A stretch of 64,000 nt of DNA. Source: Vulcanimicrobiota bacterium. Lineage in GTDB: Bacteria; Vulcanimicrobiota; Vulcanimicrobiia; Vulcanimicrobiales; Vulcanimicrobiaceae. The notes below the pieces were generated by a model, which saw only the letters and a program-made list of their open reading frames with translations, had not been told where the DNA came from and did no database searches. A program made the position numbers and the translations under genes. The stretch is taken from positions 186,001 to 250,000 of the forward strand of contig DAIDHQ010000030.1 in assembly GCA_027459645.1 (NCBI GenBank), read 5' to 3'. Below are positions 54,886-64,000 of this stretch, piece by piece; position 1 is the first letter of the stretch, and each line of letters begins with the position of its first letter.

Positions 54886-55812
54886 ATGAAGCTGGGCCGT
54901 AGTCAACGTAGCTACGTCATCGGCGGCGTCGAACTCTCACGAGAAGAGATCGTTCACAAGTACTTACACCTGGTGAAGTATGTGGCTGGTCGAATCTCGG
55001 TCAACCTCCCGCCGAACGTCGAGATCAACGATCTCATTAACGACGGGATTTTGGGTTTGATCGACGCCATCGAAAAATACGACGACGCGCGTGGCGTGAA
55101 GTTCGAGACCTACGCAATCACCCGCATCAACGGGGCGATCTTGGATGCCCTGCGCTCGCTCGACTGGGTTCCCCGCGCCGTACGCCAGCGCGCGCGAGAG
55201 CTCGAGCGCACGTATCAAGAACTCGAAATCGAGCTCGGCCGCGCCCCCAAAGAAGACGAAGTCGCCAAGCGGCTCGGGCTCTCGATCAAAGAACTCGATC
55301 AGTTGGTTCAACGCGTGCGCGGTACGGCCGTGCTTTCGCTCGAAGAGTTTCTCCCCAACGAAAAGGGCTACGAGATTCCGCTCGTCGATACGCTGCGCGA
55401 CGACGAGAACGACGTCATGAGCGAGGTCGAAGCGCGCGAGGTTCGTTCGGAACTCGTCGAAGCGGTCGAAAGCCTTCCGCCGCAAGAGCGTACCGTCATC
55501 AAGCTCTATTATTTCGACGGGCAGACGCTCAAAGAGATCAAGGGCGCCTTGGGCGTTTCCGAATCGCGCGTGTCGCAGATCCACGCGCAAGCCGTGATCC
55601 ATCTGCGCCAGCGCCTGCGCGAGCTTCGCAACGATCTGGGGTATCGGGAAGACGACCCCAACATCAAGCAAAAGTATCTCAGGAAGCCTCAGCCCGGGGC
55701 CGATATTAAAGTAGAACGAACGTTGCGCGGGGAAGTAACTGGCCATGGCGATACGTCCCGTGGATCTGCAACTCGCCTACCTGGCCGCACCGCAGAACGC
55801 GGCCCAGGTTAA
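54886..55812 (+). CDS. fliA: FliA/WhiG family (sigma-28) RNA polymerase sigma factor
   Basis: YLHLVKYVAGRISVNLPPNVEINDLINDGILGLIDAIEKYDDARGVKFETYAITRINGAILDALRSLDWVPRAVRQRARELE. Confidence 0.94.
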   Translation: MKLGRSQRSYVIGGVELSREEIVHKYLHLVKYVAGRISVNLPPNVEINDLINDGILGLIDAIEKYDDARGVKFETYAITRINGAILDALRSLDWVPRAVRQRARELERTYQELEIELGRAPKEDEVAKRLGLSIKELDQLVQRVRGTAVLSLEEFLPNEKGYEIPLVDTLRDDENDVMSEVEAREVRSELVEAVESLPPQERTVIKLYYFDGQTLKEIKGALGVSESRVSQIHAQAVIHLRQRLRELRNDLGYREDDPNIKQKYLRKPQPGADIKVERTLRGEVTGHGDTSRGSATRLPGRTAERGPG

Positions 55813-56068
55813 TAGCGCCCAGCAGGGCCCTCAAGCCGCGCAAGCCGCGGCGCAGAATGCCTTCGTGGCTCAGCTCCAGCAGCGCGAAGAGAGCATCGCC
55901 GAAACCACGCACGCCGAAGGTACCAAGATTCGAACGAATCCCGACGGGAGCGGAAATTCGGGCGGCTATACGCCGCAGGAGCGGCGCCGACAGCATGCTG
56001 CCCCGGACGAATCGAGCATCGATTTTGCCGGCAGTGATGGCGAACATTTTATCGACGTCACGGCGTAG
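55745..56068 (+). CDS. Hypothetical protein, overlaps fliA 3' end
   Basis: MAIRPVDLQLAYLAAPQNAAQVNSAQQGPQAAQAAAQ; start 5 bp after typical spacing from GGGG-like RBS. Confidence 0.6.
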   Translation: MAIRPVDLQLAYLAAPQNAAQVNSAQQGPQAAQAAAQNAFVAQLQQREESIAETTHAEGTKIRTNPDGSGNSGGYTPQERRRQHAAPDESSIDFAGSDGEHFIDVTA

Positions 56069-56078
56069 GCGCTAAGCG

Positions 56079-57929
56079 ATGGGCAGCTTGGACCCCCTTG
56101 CCGCCTTCGCTCTGCAGGCGGTTGCCAACGCGCAAGCATCGATCGATGAAGCGATCCTCAACCTCGGTACGCTCGTCGAAAGCATCCGCGCCCAGGTCTC
56201 GGTGGGAGAGATACTCAACGCAACGGTCCTTCCGCCTGAGAACGGCTCCGACCGTTTGCAGCTGCTCGGTCAAACCGTCTCCGCCCAACTGCCGCCCGGT
56301 ATCTTTCCGGGCGAAAACGTCGCACTTCAGGTAACCGGCTTTACGCCCAACGCCGTCTTGGTGCGCAACTTGGGGACGAGCTTACCCGCACAATCGCCCT
56401 CACCGCCGCAGCCCGCCGTACCCTCGGGACAAATGCCGCCGCCTGCTGCAGCTGCGCCGTCTGCACCCGGCGTCCAGCGCCCCGGGGCCCAGCTGCCGCC
56501 GTCCCAACCGGCTTCTACGTCGCCCGCACCGGCGCAGCCCTCGCCGGGGAGTGCCCCAGGCCGGTCTACGAGCGTGCCCGTTCCGTCGGGAACCCAGACG
56601 CCGGCGCCCCCCTCCGTCGCGCCGCCGCGCGAAATCTTCGTGGCTGCTTCCGTTCGCGACGCCGAAGGGCTGCCGCCAGCCGCGCTGGGCGACCAGCCCG
56701 CTCCGACCCCCGAACTGGAGGCGCGCATCGCCGCAATGCGAGCGGCTCCGCCCCTCGGCAAGCCGGCGCCGCCGGCGCCTTCGGGCGTGCCGGCGCGTGC
56801 GACGCCGAACCTGCCTCAGCGCGGCGCGCCGCCCGTCCCGCCGTTGAATCCCGGTGACGTGGCCCTGGCGGTACAACGTGCCACGATCGAACGCAGCGCG
56901 CTCTCGCGAACGGCGATACCGAACGACGCGCTCCCGCAACCGTCGGCGTCAGCGCCCGTCGCAAGCGCCCGGCCGACCCCCGAAGCGGCGTTACTCGCAC
57001 GGCTGGGCGTTCCGGTTTCCGCGACCACGCTCGCCGCTGCGCGCATCGTCGAGAACGCCACGCAGTCGTTGACGAGTGCGTTTGAAAAACTCGATGCGAT
57101 ACTCGCGCGGCAGGCGCCGAACGAAACGCTCGTATCGTTGCGGTCGCTCCTCTCGTTCGTCGGCCGCCTCGACCTGCGCAATACGACCGCGCTTCCCGAA
57201 CAGATCGCGGCCTACGTCTCCAACGTCGTTACCGGAGCGGAATCCAAGCTCGCGCAAATCGTTCGCGCGTGGAGCGCGTCGGCGGACCTCAACGGCGGCA
57301 CTAGTCTCCCCTTTGCGGAGCAAGCTTCGCAAACGGCGGAAGCGCCGGCGGCGCTGGCCGCGCGCGCAGCAGAACGCGGGATCGCCTTGCAGCACGACGT
57401 AAAAACCGCATTGCTCGCGCTGAGCGCGAATCCGCCCCAAGGCTCGCCGCCGCAGGTCGCCGCCGCGCTACGCGACGCGCTCTCCGCGACGACCGCCGTG
57501 CAGTTGAACGCGCTGCAACAGCAGATGAACGAACCCAACGCCATCACGATCGCGCTGCCGGCGTATTATCACCAAAACGGCGCACCGGCGCGCCTGCGAA
57601 TCGCTAAAGATGCGCCCGACGGCAAGAACCGGCTCGACGCCGATAATTTCCACATCGCTTTCGTGCTGGATACGGCATCGCTTGGAACCGTAGCGATCGA
57701 TTTGCAAACGGCCGGGCGAAGCGTGAGCGTCGACGTCAAAACGGAAACGCCGCGTGCGGCCGATCGATTCCGCAGTTCGCTCGGCGATCTGCGCGGGCGG
57801 CTCGAAGATCTGCACTATCGGGTTGCGTCGATCGGCGCGGCGATCGCGCCGCGCGGCACGGGTGCGCTCGCGCCGGCGCCGGCACCAACGGCGAAACGCT
57901 CCGACTCAAACGTGGACGCCCAAGCATGA
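56079..57929 (+). CDS. FliK/YlqG-like protein: Pro/Ala-rich linker and C-terminal hook-length-control-like domain
   Basis: N-term globular segment, long P/A/S-rich region, C-term LRIAKDAPDGKNRLDADNFHIAFVLDTASLGTVAIDLQTAGRSVSVDVKTE. Confidence 0.7.
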   Translation: MGSLDPLAAFALQAVANAQASIDEAILNLGTLVESIRAQVSVGEILNATVLPPENGSDRLQLLGQTVSAQLPPGIFPGENVALQVTGFTPNAVLVRNLGTSLPAQSPSPPQPAVPSGQMPPPAAAAPSAPGVQRPGAQLPPSQPASTSPAPAQPSPGSAPGRSTSVPVPSGTQTPAPPSVAPPREIFVAASVRDAEGLPPAALGDQPAPTPELEARIAAMRAAPPLGKPAPPAPSGVPARATPNLPQRGAPPVPPLNPGDVALAVQRATIERSALSRTAIPNDALPQPSASAPVASARPTPEAALLARLGVPVSATTLAAARIVENATQSLTSAFEKLDAILARQAPNETLVSLRSLLSFVGRLDLRNTTALPEQIAAYVSNVVTGAESKLAQIVRAWSASADLNGGTSLPFAEQASQTAEAPAALAARAAERGIALQHDVKTALLALSANPPQGSPPQVAAALRDALSATTAVQLNALQQQMNEPNAITIALPAYYHQNGAPARLRIAKDAPDGKNRLDADNFHIAFVLDTASLGTVAIDLQTAGRSVSVDVKTETPRAADRFRSSLGDLRGRLEDLHYRVASIGAAIAPRGTGALAPAPAPTAKRSDSNVDAQA

Positions 57930-58228
57930 GCTTCTTCGATTTTCGTAAACGCCAGGCGAAGCGGCCCGCGGCGGCGGCGCTGCAGTACGATCCGCTCAAA
58001 CCCGAACCGCCGCAGGTGCTCGCGGTGGGCCGCGGGGTAACCGCGGAAGAGATCGTGCGCATCGCACACGAACACGACGTTCCGCTCTACGAAGATGCGG
58101 GATTAGTGGAAGCGCTCGCGCGGCTCGACGTTTCGGAGTTCGTTCCGCGCGAGCTCTATGCGGTCGTCGCGCACGTGCTCGCCTATGTCTATCGTGTCGA
58201 CGCCGAAGCGAAAGGTAAGACGGGATAG
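57926..58228 (+). CDS. EscU/YscU/HrcU/FlhB C-terminal-domain homolog (YlqH/FhlB-like)
   Basis: AAALQYDPLKPEPPQVLAVGRGVTAEEIVRIAHEHDVPLYEDAGLVEALARLDVSEFVPRELYAVVAHVLAYVYRVD. Confidence 0.88.
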   Translation: MSFFDFRKRQAKRPAAAALQYDPLKPEPPQVLAVGRGVTAEEIVRIAHEHDVPLYEDAGLVEALARLDVSEFVPRELYAVVAHVLAYVYRVDAEAKGKTG

Positions 58229-58229
58229 C

Positions 58230-58736
58230 GTGGCCTGGAAACGGCAGTGGTGGTCGAAGACGATGCGCGATCAACGCGATTGGATCAAAGAACGCCGCGA
58301 CACGCAAATCGGGGGACACCTCGAGATGCACTTGAGCGGACGGCAGTATACGGTCGAGTTCGTCAACGGCCTCGCACCGGCGAGATACGCCATCGATCGG
58401 GAACACGCGTTCAACGAAGACAACGGGCGGGTGGACGATGCGGAGTTCTCGCAGATCGTCGCCGCGCTCAAGATGGCGACGCACGACTGCTTCGGCGCCA
58501 CGGTGCACGCGTACGCCCCGTCGTCTTCGGTATTCGAGATTCACTTTCGGCCGGGGATGTCGCCGTTCGGCAACGGTCGCCGCGTCTTTATCGAAGGGCG
58601 GCTTGCCGATTTGATGCAGCCCGAACTGGGCGACGGCAGCGTGGTCTTCGAATATCCCGTTCGGGTGGATGGCGCGGCGCCCCAGTGGGTTCGCATGCGC
58701 GCCGACACGATTACCGGCCTCGACCCGGTCGCTTAA
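58230..58736 (+). CDS. Hypothetical protein
   Basis: GTG start; VAWKRQWWSKTMRDQRDWIKERRDTQIGGHLEMHLSGRQYTVEF. Confidence 0.55.
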   Translation: MAWKRQWWSKTMRDQRDWIKERRDTQIGGHLEMHLSGRQYTVEFVNGLAPARYAIDREHAFNEDNGRVDDAEFSQIVAALKMATHDCFGATVHAYAPSSSVFEIHFRPGMSPFGNGRRVFIEGRLADLMQPELGDGSVVFEYPVRVDGAAPQWVRMRADTITGLDPVA

Positions 58737-58791
58737 AAAGCCGTCCGTATCGAACAGGAGTTCGATACTTTCCCTCGGAAGGTAGAGTTCC

Positions 58792-59721
58792 GTGAGCTGG
58801 TTTCAACGGTTGCGCGCGTCCCTCGGGAAGGCCCGCGACAGCTTTACGGCAGTCCAGAACCTCGGCCGCGCCAAGGCGCCGCTGACCGAAGCGTTCTGGG
58901 ACGATCTCGAAGATCTGCTGATCATGGGCGACTTCGGCGTTCCCACCACGGCCAAGATTCTCGAAGGCCTGCGCACCGTCGCCAAACAGGAAGCGTGGAA
59001 GACCACCGATCAGCCGGTGGCGCGCTTCCACAAAGACGTCGAACGTTTCCTGACGCTCCCCGGCGGCGAATTGCACCTCACCGGAACTCCCGCGGTGGTG
59101 CTCGTCGTGGGCGTCAACGGCAGCGGCAAGACCACGACGATCGGCAAGTTGGCGGCGCGGCTTCACGACGAGGGAAAACGCGTGCTGCTCGTTGCCGGCG
59201 ATACGTTCCGCGCCGCCGCGACGGAGCAGTTATCGATTTGGGCGGATCGCAGCAAGAGCGAAATCGTCCGCGGTAACGAAGGCGCCGACCCGGCGTCGGT
59301 CGTGTTCGACGGGGTTGCGGCGGGTAAGGCGCGCAACGTCGACGTGATCTTAATCGATACCGCCGGACGGTTGCAGACCAAAGCCAACCTGATGGAAGAA
59401 CTCAAGAAAATTCGCCGCGTGATCGAACGCGAGCTCGGGCGCGCACCCGATGAAACGCTGCTCGTCGTCGACGGAACGACCGGGCAAAACGCGATCTCTC
59501 AAGCAAAGCTCTTTCACGAGGCGACGCAGCTCACGGGCGTGGTCGTCACCAAGCTCGACTCGACGGCGAAAGGTGGCGTACTCGTCGCAATCGTCGACGA
59601 ACTCGAGATTCCGATCAAGTTCATCGGCCTCGGCGAGACCGTCGATGCGCTGCGGCCCTTCCATCCCGCCGAGTTCACGGCCGCGTTGTTCGAAGACGCC
59701 CCGGACTCCCTTTCCGTGTGA
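58792..59721 (+). CDS. ftsY: Signal recognition particle receptor FtsY
   Basis: [60 protein letters not shown]...[24 protein letters not shown]...[12 protein letters not shown]...[15 protein letters not shown]. Confidence 0.95.
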   Translation: MSWFQRLRASLGKARDSFTAVQNLGRAKAPLTEAFWDDLEDLLIMGDFGVPTTAKILEGLRTVAKQEAWKTTDQPVARFHKDVERFLTLPGGELHLTGTPAVVLVVGVNGSGKTTTIGKLAARLHDEGKRVLLVAGDTFRAAATEQLSIWADRSKSEIVRGNEGADPASVVFDGVAAGKARNVDVILIDTAGRLQTKANLMEELKKIRRVIERELGRAPDETLLVVDGTTGQNAISQAKLFHEATQLTGVVVTKLDSTAKGGVLVAIVDELEIPIKFIGLGETVDALRPFHPAEFTAALFEDAPDSLSV

Positions 59722-59733
59722 CCCTCTTCCAGA

Positions 59734-59751
59734 ATGCCAACCATGTGGCAT
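59734..59751. promoter_or_regulatory. Inverted repeat ATGCCA-N6-TGGCAT upstream of recA (candidate LexA/SOS operator)
   Basis: Perfect 6-bp half sites in the 52-nt ftsY-recA gap, adjoining TATAGC (possible -10). Confidence 0.5.
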
Positions 59752-59773
59752 ATAGCGATGATGTACTAACCGC

Positions 59774-60874
59774 GTGAACGTGATAGCAGAAACAGCAAAA
59801 CGAGTGAAGCGAGAGGATAAAACGATGGCAGCGCAAGACGAACGTCAAGTCGCCCTGAGCAACGCCCTAGCCCAGATCGAGCGCCAGTTCGGCAAAGGCT
59901 CGATCATGAAGATGGGCGACTTCCAGGAACGCATGGCGTTTGAAGTCGTCCCGAGCGGATCGATCGCACTCGATCTTGCGCTCGGCGTGGGCGGTTTCCC
60001 GCGCGGACGCATCGTCGAGATCTACGGCCCGGAATCGAGCGGTAAGACGACGCTTGCACTGCACGCGATCGCCGAAGCGCAAAAGGGCGGCGGCACGGCG
60101 GCATTCATCGACGTAGAACACGCGCTCGATCCGAATTACGCGGCGGCGCTCGGCGTGGATCTCGACAACCTGCTGGTCTCGCAACCAGATACCGGCGAAC
60201 AAGCGCTCGAGATCGCGGAAATGCTCACGCGCAGTAACGCCGTCGACGTCATCGTCATCGACTCGGTCGCAGCGCTCGTAACTAAGGCCGAACTCGAAGG
60301 TGACATGGGCGACGCGCACGTCGGTTTGCAGGCGCGCTTGATGTCGCAGGCGTTGCGTAAACTCACCGCCGCGATCTCGCGGAGCAAAGCCGTGATGATC
60401 TTCATCAACCAGCTGCGCGAAAAAGTCGGCGTGATGTTCGGCAACCCCGAAACGACCTCCGGCGGACGGGCCCTGAAGTTTTACGCCTCGGTGCGGCTCG
60501 ACGTGCGCAAACTGGAGCAGATCAAGATCGGGCAAGACGTCGTCGGATCTCGCACGCGCGTCAAAGTCGTGAAAAATAAGGTCGCGCCGCCGTTCCGTCA
60601 AGCGGAGTTCGATATCACCTACGGGCACGGCATTTCGAAGATGGGCTCGATCCTCGACGTCGCGCTGGAACAGAATATCGTCGGTAAGAGCGGATCGTGG
60701 TATACCTACGGCGATCAGCGCATCGGTCAAGGCCGCGAGAACGCGAAGGCGTTCCTCGAAGAACACGGCGACGTCGCGGGTGAGATCGAAACGAAGATCC
60801 GCGAAGCGTTGGCAAAAACCGTTTCGAAGAACGGTCACGCCGCAACGCCCGTTGCTGCCGCTTCCGAAGAGTAA
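59774..60874 (+). CDS. recA: Recombinase RecA (alternative start ATG 59825)
   Basis: [19 protein letters not shown]...[70 protein letters not shown]. Confidence 0.98.
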   Translation: MNVIAETAKRVKREDKTMAAQDERQVALSNALAQIERQFGKGSIMKMGDFQERMAFEVVPSGSIALDLALGVGGFPRGRIVEIYGPESSGKTTLALHAIAEAQKGGGTAAFIDVEHALDPNYAAALGVDLDNLLVSQPDTGEQALEIAEMLTRSNAVDVIVIDSVAALVTKAELEGDMGDAHVGLQARLMSQALRKLTAAISRSKAVMIFINQLREKVGVMFGNPETTSGGRALKFYASVRLDVRKLEQIKIGQDVVGSRTRVKVVKNKVAPPFRQAEFDITYGHGISKMGSILDVALEQNIVGKSGSWYTYGDQRIGQGRENAKAFLEEHGDVAGEIETKIREALAKTVSKNGHAATPVAAASEE

Positions 60875-60877
60875 CGC

Positions 60878-61360
60878 ATGGCGTCGGCCTATGCGGCGGC
60901 GCTCGGCATGCTCGCGCGTCAGCGGCTGACGGAAGCGCAGCTCTGGCAGCGTTTGGCCAGAAAAGGCTACGACGACGACACCGTTGCCGGTGTCGTCGCT
61001 CGTTGTCGTGAGGAGCGTTTCCTGGACGATCGCCTCTTCGCACAGTTGTACGTCGAGCGCAAGCGTAAAGCCGTCGGCGACACGCGTTTGGTAGGAGAGC
61101 TCGTCCGCAAAGGCATCGATCGCGACGCGGCGCACGATGCGGTCCGCGCCCTTGAAGACGACGAACGCGCCCGCTGCTCGCGCGCGCTCGAATCGATCCT
61201 TGCGAAAAAACCCGAAACGTCCTATCCGATGGCTGCACGACGGCTGGAGCGTCTCGGCTTCCCGGCTTCAACCATCTATCGTGCGTTGCGCGAACGCGCC
61301 TCAGTCGTCGGCTTCGGCCTCGGCGTTTTCGGGAGCGACCTGCGCGTAGTTGAGGATTGA
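60878..61360 (+). CDS. recX: Regulatory protein RecX
   Basis: [78 protein letters not shown]; directly downstream of recA. Confidence 0.9.
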   Translation: MASAYAAALGMLARQRLTEAQLWQRLARKGYDDDTVAGVVARCREERFLDDRLFAQLYVERKRKAVGDTRLVGELVRKGIDRDAAHDAVRALEDDERARCSRALESILAKKPETSYPMAARRLERLGFPASTIYRALRERASVVGFGLGVFGSDLRVVED

Positions 61361-62182
61361 AACCAGGAGCACGCCGCCCAAAGAGTTGCCGATAAAGACC
61401 GGCAGCAGAAAATCTCGCAGGTAGTGTATCCACGACGCCGAGCCGTGCACGACCGCGTAGAGGCCTTCGACCGATCCGGCGATGATGTGCGAGAGTCCGG
61501 CAGCACCGACGACGTACGTAATGATCAAGACGACCCAAAGGCGCGAATGTGCGGCTGCCGGCAAGAGCCACACCATGAGCGCGATTAGCCAGCCCGCAAA
61601 AATGCCTTTGACCAACGTCGCATTAAAACCGTACGAGAGCGTCTGCATACCGATGTGCAGGAACGCGCGCTTTACGTCGGGTTCGAACGCACCACTGCGA
61701 TCGACGAAAAAAGCAAAGAAGAGCGCACCCAATAGATTGGTCGCAAGCACGATCGACCACAAACGCACCACGTTGCCGAACGTGTGCCATTTATCTTTAC
61801 TGTCGAGGAGCGGGATGATCGCCGTAACGGTGTTCTCGGTGAAGAGCTGTTGACGGCCGGCGACGACGATCATGAACCCGAGGGTATATCCCGCGTTCTC
61901 GACGATCGGCCGCCATGGCGCGGCAGGCAACGCGGCGTGCAGCATCCCGGTGGCGACGAGCGAAAATCCCATCGACAGGCCGGCTGCGAGCCCCGAAAAG
62001 GCGAGCGCGGCATTGGGACGTTCGAGTTCTTGTTGCCCTTCGCGACGCACCGTTTCAAAAACGACGGCAGCGCGCGGGCTGGCGCGGCGTTCGGCTTCTT
62101 CGACTTCGCGTTCGGATAATTGCTTCGTCGTCTCGCCTTGCGCCGAATCCGGCGGGCGGACGATTAGTCGCTCATCATTCAC
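61301..62182 (-). CDS. Formate/nitrite transporter (FNT) family protein
   Basis: [25 protein letters not shown]...[26 protein letters not shown]...[12 protein letters not shown]; Met start 62182. Confidence 0.9.
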   Translation of the reverse strand: MNDERLIVRPPDSAQGETTKQLSEREVEEAERRASPRAAVVFETVRREGQQELERPNAALAFSGLAAGLSMGFSLVATGMLHAALPAAPWRPIVENAGYTLGFMIVVAGRQQLFTENTVTAIIPLLDSKDKWHTFGNVVRLWSIVLATNLLGALFFAFFVDRSGAFEPDVKRAFLHIGMQTLSYGFNATLVKGIFAGWLIALMVWLLPAAAHSRLWVVLIITYVVGAAGLSHIIAGSVEGLYAVVHGSASWIHYLRDFLLPVFIGNSLGGVLLVSILNYAQVAPENAEAEADD

Positions 62183-62261
62183 TGACGGTTCGTACCCCGC
62201 GCGGGTCCGCGCCTATCAAGCCTATGTCGCCGGCGGCGCGGCTGCGGGCACTCCCGCGGAT

Positions 62262-62951
62262 ATGGCTTCACCCACGGTCGTCGTCGCCGAAGACGATTCC
62301 GCGATCCGCGAACTGCTCACGCATCACCTCTCCCGTGAAGGGTATACCGTCATCGCCGCCTCCGACGGGCACAGCGCACTGCGCTATGCGCGCCGCGCTG
62401 CGGATCTGCTGATTTTGGACATTGGGCTTCCGGGGATCGACGGATTCGACGTGGCGCGTTCGCTTCAGCGCGATCGCCGCGGCGTGCCGATCCTGATGCT
62501 AACCGCGCGCGCCGACGAGATCGACCGGGTCGTCGGGTTTGAAGTGGGTGCGGACGACTACGTGTGTAAGCCGTTCTCGCCACGCGAGGTGATGAGCCGC
62601 GTTCGCGCGATCCTGAGGCGGACGGGCCGCGCAATTGAAGCGCCGCCGACGCTCTTGAGTTTCGGGCGGCTCGAGATCGACGAACGCGCGCGCGAAGCGC
62701 GCGTCGACGGCAACGATCTCTGCCTGAAACCCCGCGAGTTCTCGTTGTTGCTCGAACTGGCATCGAATGCGGGCATCGCACTCTCACGCGAGCGTTTGCT
62801 CGAACGCGTCTGGGGTTACGACTTTAACGGCGACGCACGAACCGTCGACGTGCACATCCATCGCTTGCGTTTGCGAATCGAAGAGGACGGCACGCTACCC
62901 CACTTCGTGCAGACGATCCATGGGTTCGGTTATAAATTCGTGAGGTCGTAA
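62262..62951 (+). CDS. OmpR/PhoB-family response regulator
   Basis: VVVAEDDSAIRELLTHHLSREGYTV...LLILDIGLPGIDGFDVARSL...VGADDYVCKPFSPREVMSRVRAILRR...RTVDVHIHRLRLRIEEDG...TIHGFGYKFV. Confidence 0.96.
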   Translation: MASPTVVVAEDDSAIRELLTHHLSREGYTVIAASDGHSALRYARRAADLLILDIGLPGIDGFDVARSLQRDRRGVPILMLTARADEIDRVVGFEVGADDYVCKPFSPREVMSRVRAILRRTGRAIEAPPTLLSFGRLEIDERAREARVDGNDLCLKPREFSLLLELASNAGIALSRERLLERVWGYDFNGDARTVDVHIHRLRLRIEEDGTLPHFVQTIHGFGYKFVRS

Positions 62952-64000
62952 TGCCTCGCCGGTTGCTCCGCGGAAGCGAATTTACCGCGCGGTTGTCGGC
63001 GGCTCTCACGCGGGTCGGCGGCGCGGTCCCTTTGTTATTATTCCGCTTGCCGGAGTTCGCGGAGCGGGCGTGGAGCGACGGAAAGAATACCGCGCGAAAG
63101 CTGGAGCGCGCGACCGCACGCGTCTTTACGGCGACGGCCGCACGCGTCGTTCGAGAACCGGATCTGCTCGCGCACGATCCCGGCAGCGATTGGTTTTGCG
63201 TCGCCATGCTCGCTCCGGCTCGCGCGGACTCCGCCTTTGCCTCGCTCGATGCACGCGCCGCGCTCGAAAGGATTTCGGCGACCATGGCGCTTGAGACCGG
63301 ACGGCGGTTCGAGTCGGGATGGTGGTGCGTCGAGAAACCGTTGACGGTGCGCGAGTTTGCGGACGTGCGAACGCGTGCTCTAGAACGCGGTGCGCGCGAG
63401 CGCGAGCGTTACGAGTTTCTTGCGACGGTGGGCCACGAACTGCGCACGCCGTTGACGTCCATCCGCGGGTATCTCGAAACGCTGCTCGACGATCGCGTCG
63501 ACGCGCAGACCTCTCGACGCTTCCTTGAGACGGCGCGGCGGGAAGCGTTGCGCCTAACACGGCTGGTCGACGGCATCTTGGATTTCTCGCTGCTCGATCT
63601 GCACGCTCCCCAGCGCCGTAGCGAGTGCGATGCGCTCGACGTGGCGCGCGCGGCCGTTGAAGCGCTGTTGCCCATCGCGGCCGATGCGGGCGTCGTGCTC
63701 GAAGGACCTGAGGGCGACGCGATGTTCGCACGCATCGACCCCGATGCGTGCATGCACGCACTGCTCAACGTCGCGGAAAATGCGATCAAGTATGCCAGCC
63801 GTCCCGGCCGCGTGCGCGTGTCGCTAAGACGCGTGGATCCGTATCTTACGATTGCCGTCGACGACGACGGTCCCGGCGTCGCGCCCGGTGACCGGGAGCG
63901 CATTTTTTCCTACGGCGACCGGGGCAGCGCTCCGCCCAACTTGCGCGGCCGAGGCGTCGGCCTGGCGATCGTGAGGACGATCGTCGAGCGGGCGGGCGGA
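62951..64000 (+). CDS. Sensor histidine kinase (3' truncated by window end)
   Basis: Direct translation from ATG 62951: RYEFLATVGHELRTPLTSIRGYLETLL (H box), ALLNVAENAIKYASR (N box), DDDGPGVAPGDRERIF, GRGVGLAIVRTIVERAGG. Confidence 0.93.
   Translation, partial: MPRRLLRGSEFTARLSAALTRVGGAVPLLLFRLPEFAERAWSDGKNTARKLERATARVFTATAARVVREPDLLAHDPGSDWFCVAMLAPARADSAFASLDARAALERISATMALETGRRFESGWWCVEKPLTVREFADVRTRALERGARERERYEFLATVGHELRTPLTSIRGYLETLLDDRVDAQTSRRFLETARREALRLTRLVDGILDFSLLDLHAPQRRSECDALDVARAAVEALLPIAADAGVVLEGPEGDAMFARIDPDACMHALLNVAENAIKYASRPGRVRVSLRRVDPYLTIAVDDDGPGVAPGDRERIFSYGDRGSAPPNLRGRGVGLAIVRTIVERAGG

Noticed and set aside
55699-55706. GCCGATAT resembling a sigma-28 -10 element near the fliA 3' end
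   Set aside because: No TAAA -35 at the required 15-nt spacing (sequence there is CAGG)
59867-61135. 422-aa - strand ORF
   Set aside because: Antisense to recA/recX
1-64000. CRISPR arrays, IS elements, prophage or integrase
   Set aside because: No regularly spaced direct repeats and no transposase/integrase motifs in any supplied ORF; only the two tRNA-linked nucleases look potentially mobile

Overview
High-GC bacterial chromosome segment, coding on both strands, with no transposase, integrase or CRISPR array recognised. The phylum is not provable from this window; the gene content would fit an Eremiobacterota/WPS-2-like or Terrabacteria-like lineage (inference only). The backbone is a dispersed version of the classic cysS-rlmB-sigH / tRNA(Thr-Tyr-Gly-Thr) / rpmG-trnW-secE-nusG-rplKA-rplJL neighbourhood. 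cysS(3' end)-rlmB-sigH lies at 0-2.4 kb. tRNA-Thr(TGT) is at 4.7 kb and tRNA-Tyr/Gly/Thr(GGT) at 12.0-12.8 kb. rpmG-tRNA-Trp-secE-nusG-rplK-rplA is at 37.2-40 kb, and the L10 leader with rplJ-rplL at 41.8-42.9 kb. Inserted between these are redox and Rieske genes, an ECF sigma operon, methionine-sulfoxide reductases, an NRAMP-family transporter, a translationally coupled glycan/glycosyltransferase cluster (22.3-32 kb), c-di-GMP signalling proteins, and an MbcA/ParS-like gene with two beta-carbonic anhydrases inside the ribosomal cluster. Downstream are TetR-MFS, M13 and M48 peptidases, H+-PPase and soluble PPase, cheR-cheB-fliA-(YlqG/FliK-like)-(YlqH/FlhB-C-like), ftsY, recA-recX, an FNT channel and a two-component system truncated at the window end. 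The most striking signal is that two unrelated nuclease ORFs (HNH and PD-(D/E)XK) each run into a different intact tRNA-Thr gene and use tRNA nucleotides U8-A9-G10 as their stop codon, with an identical 10-nt overlap. Other leads are a structured, partly duplicated nusG-rplK spacer, a dyad upstream of recA (candidate SOS box), an NRAMP reading frame without a canonical start codon, and a long hairpin after rplL where rpoB would be expected. All calls come from reading the sequence and supplied ORFs; no database search was run.
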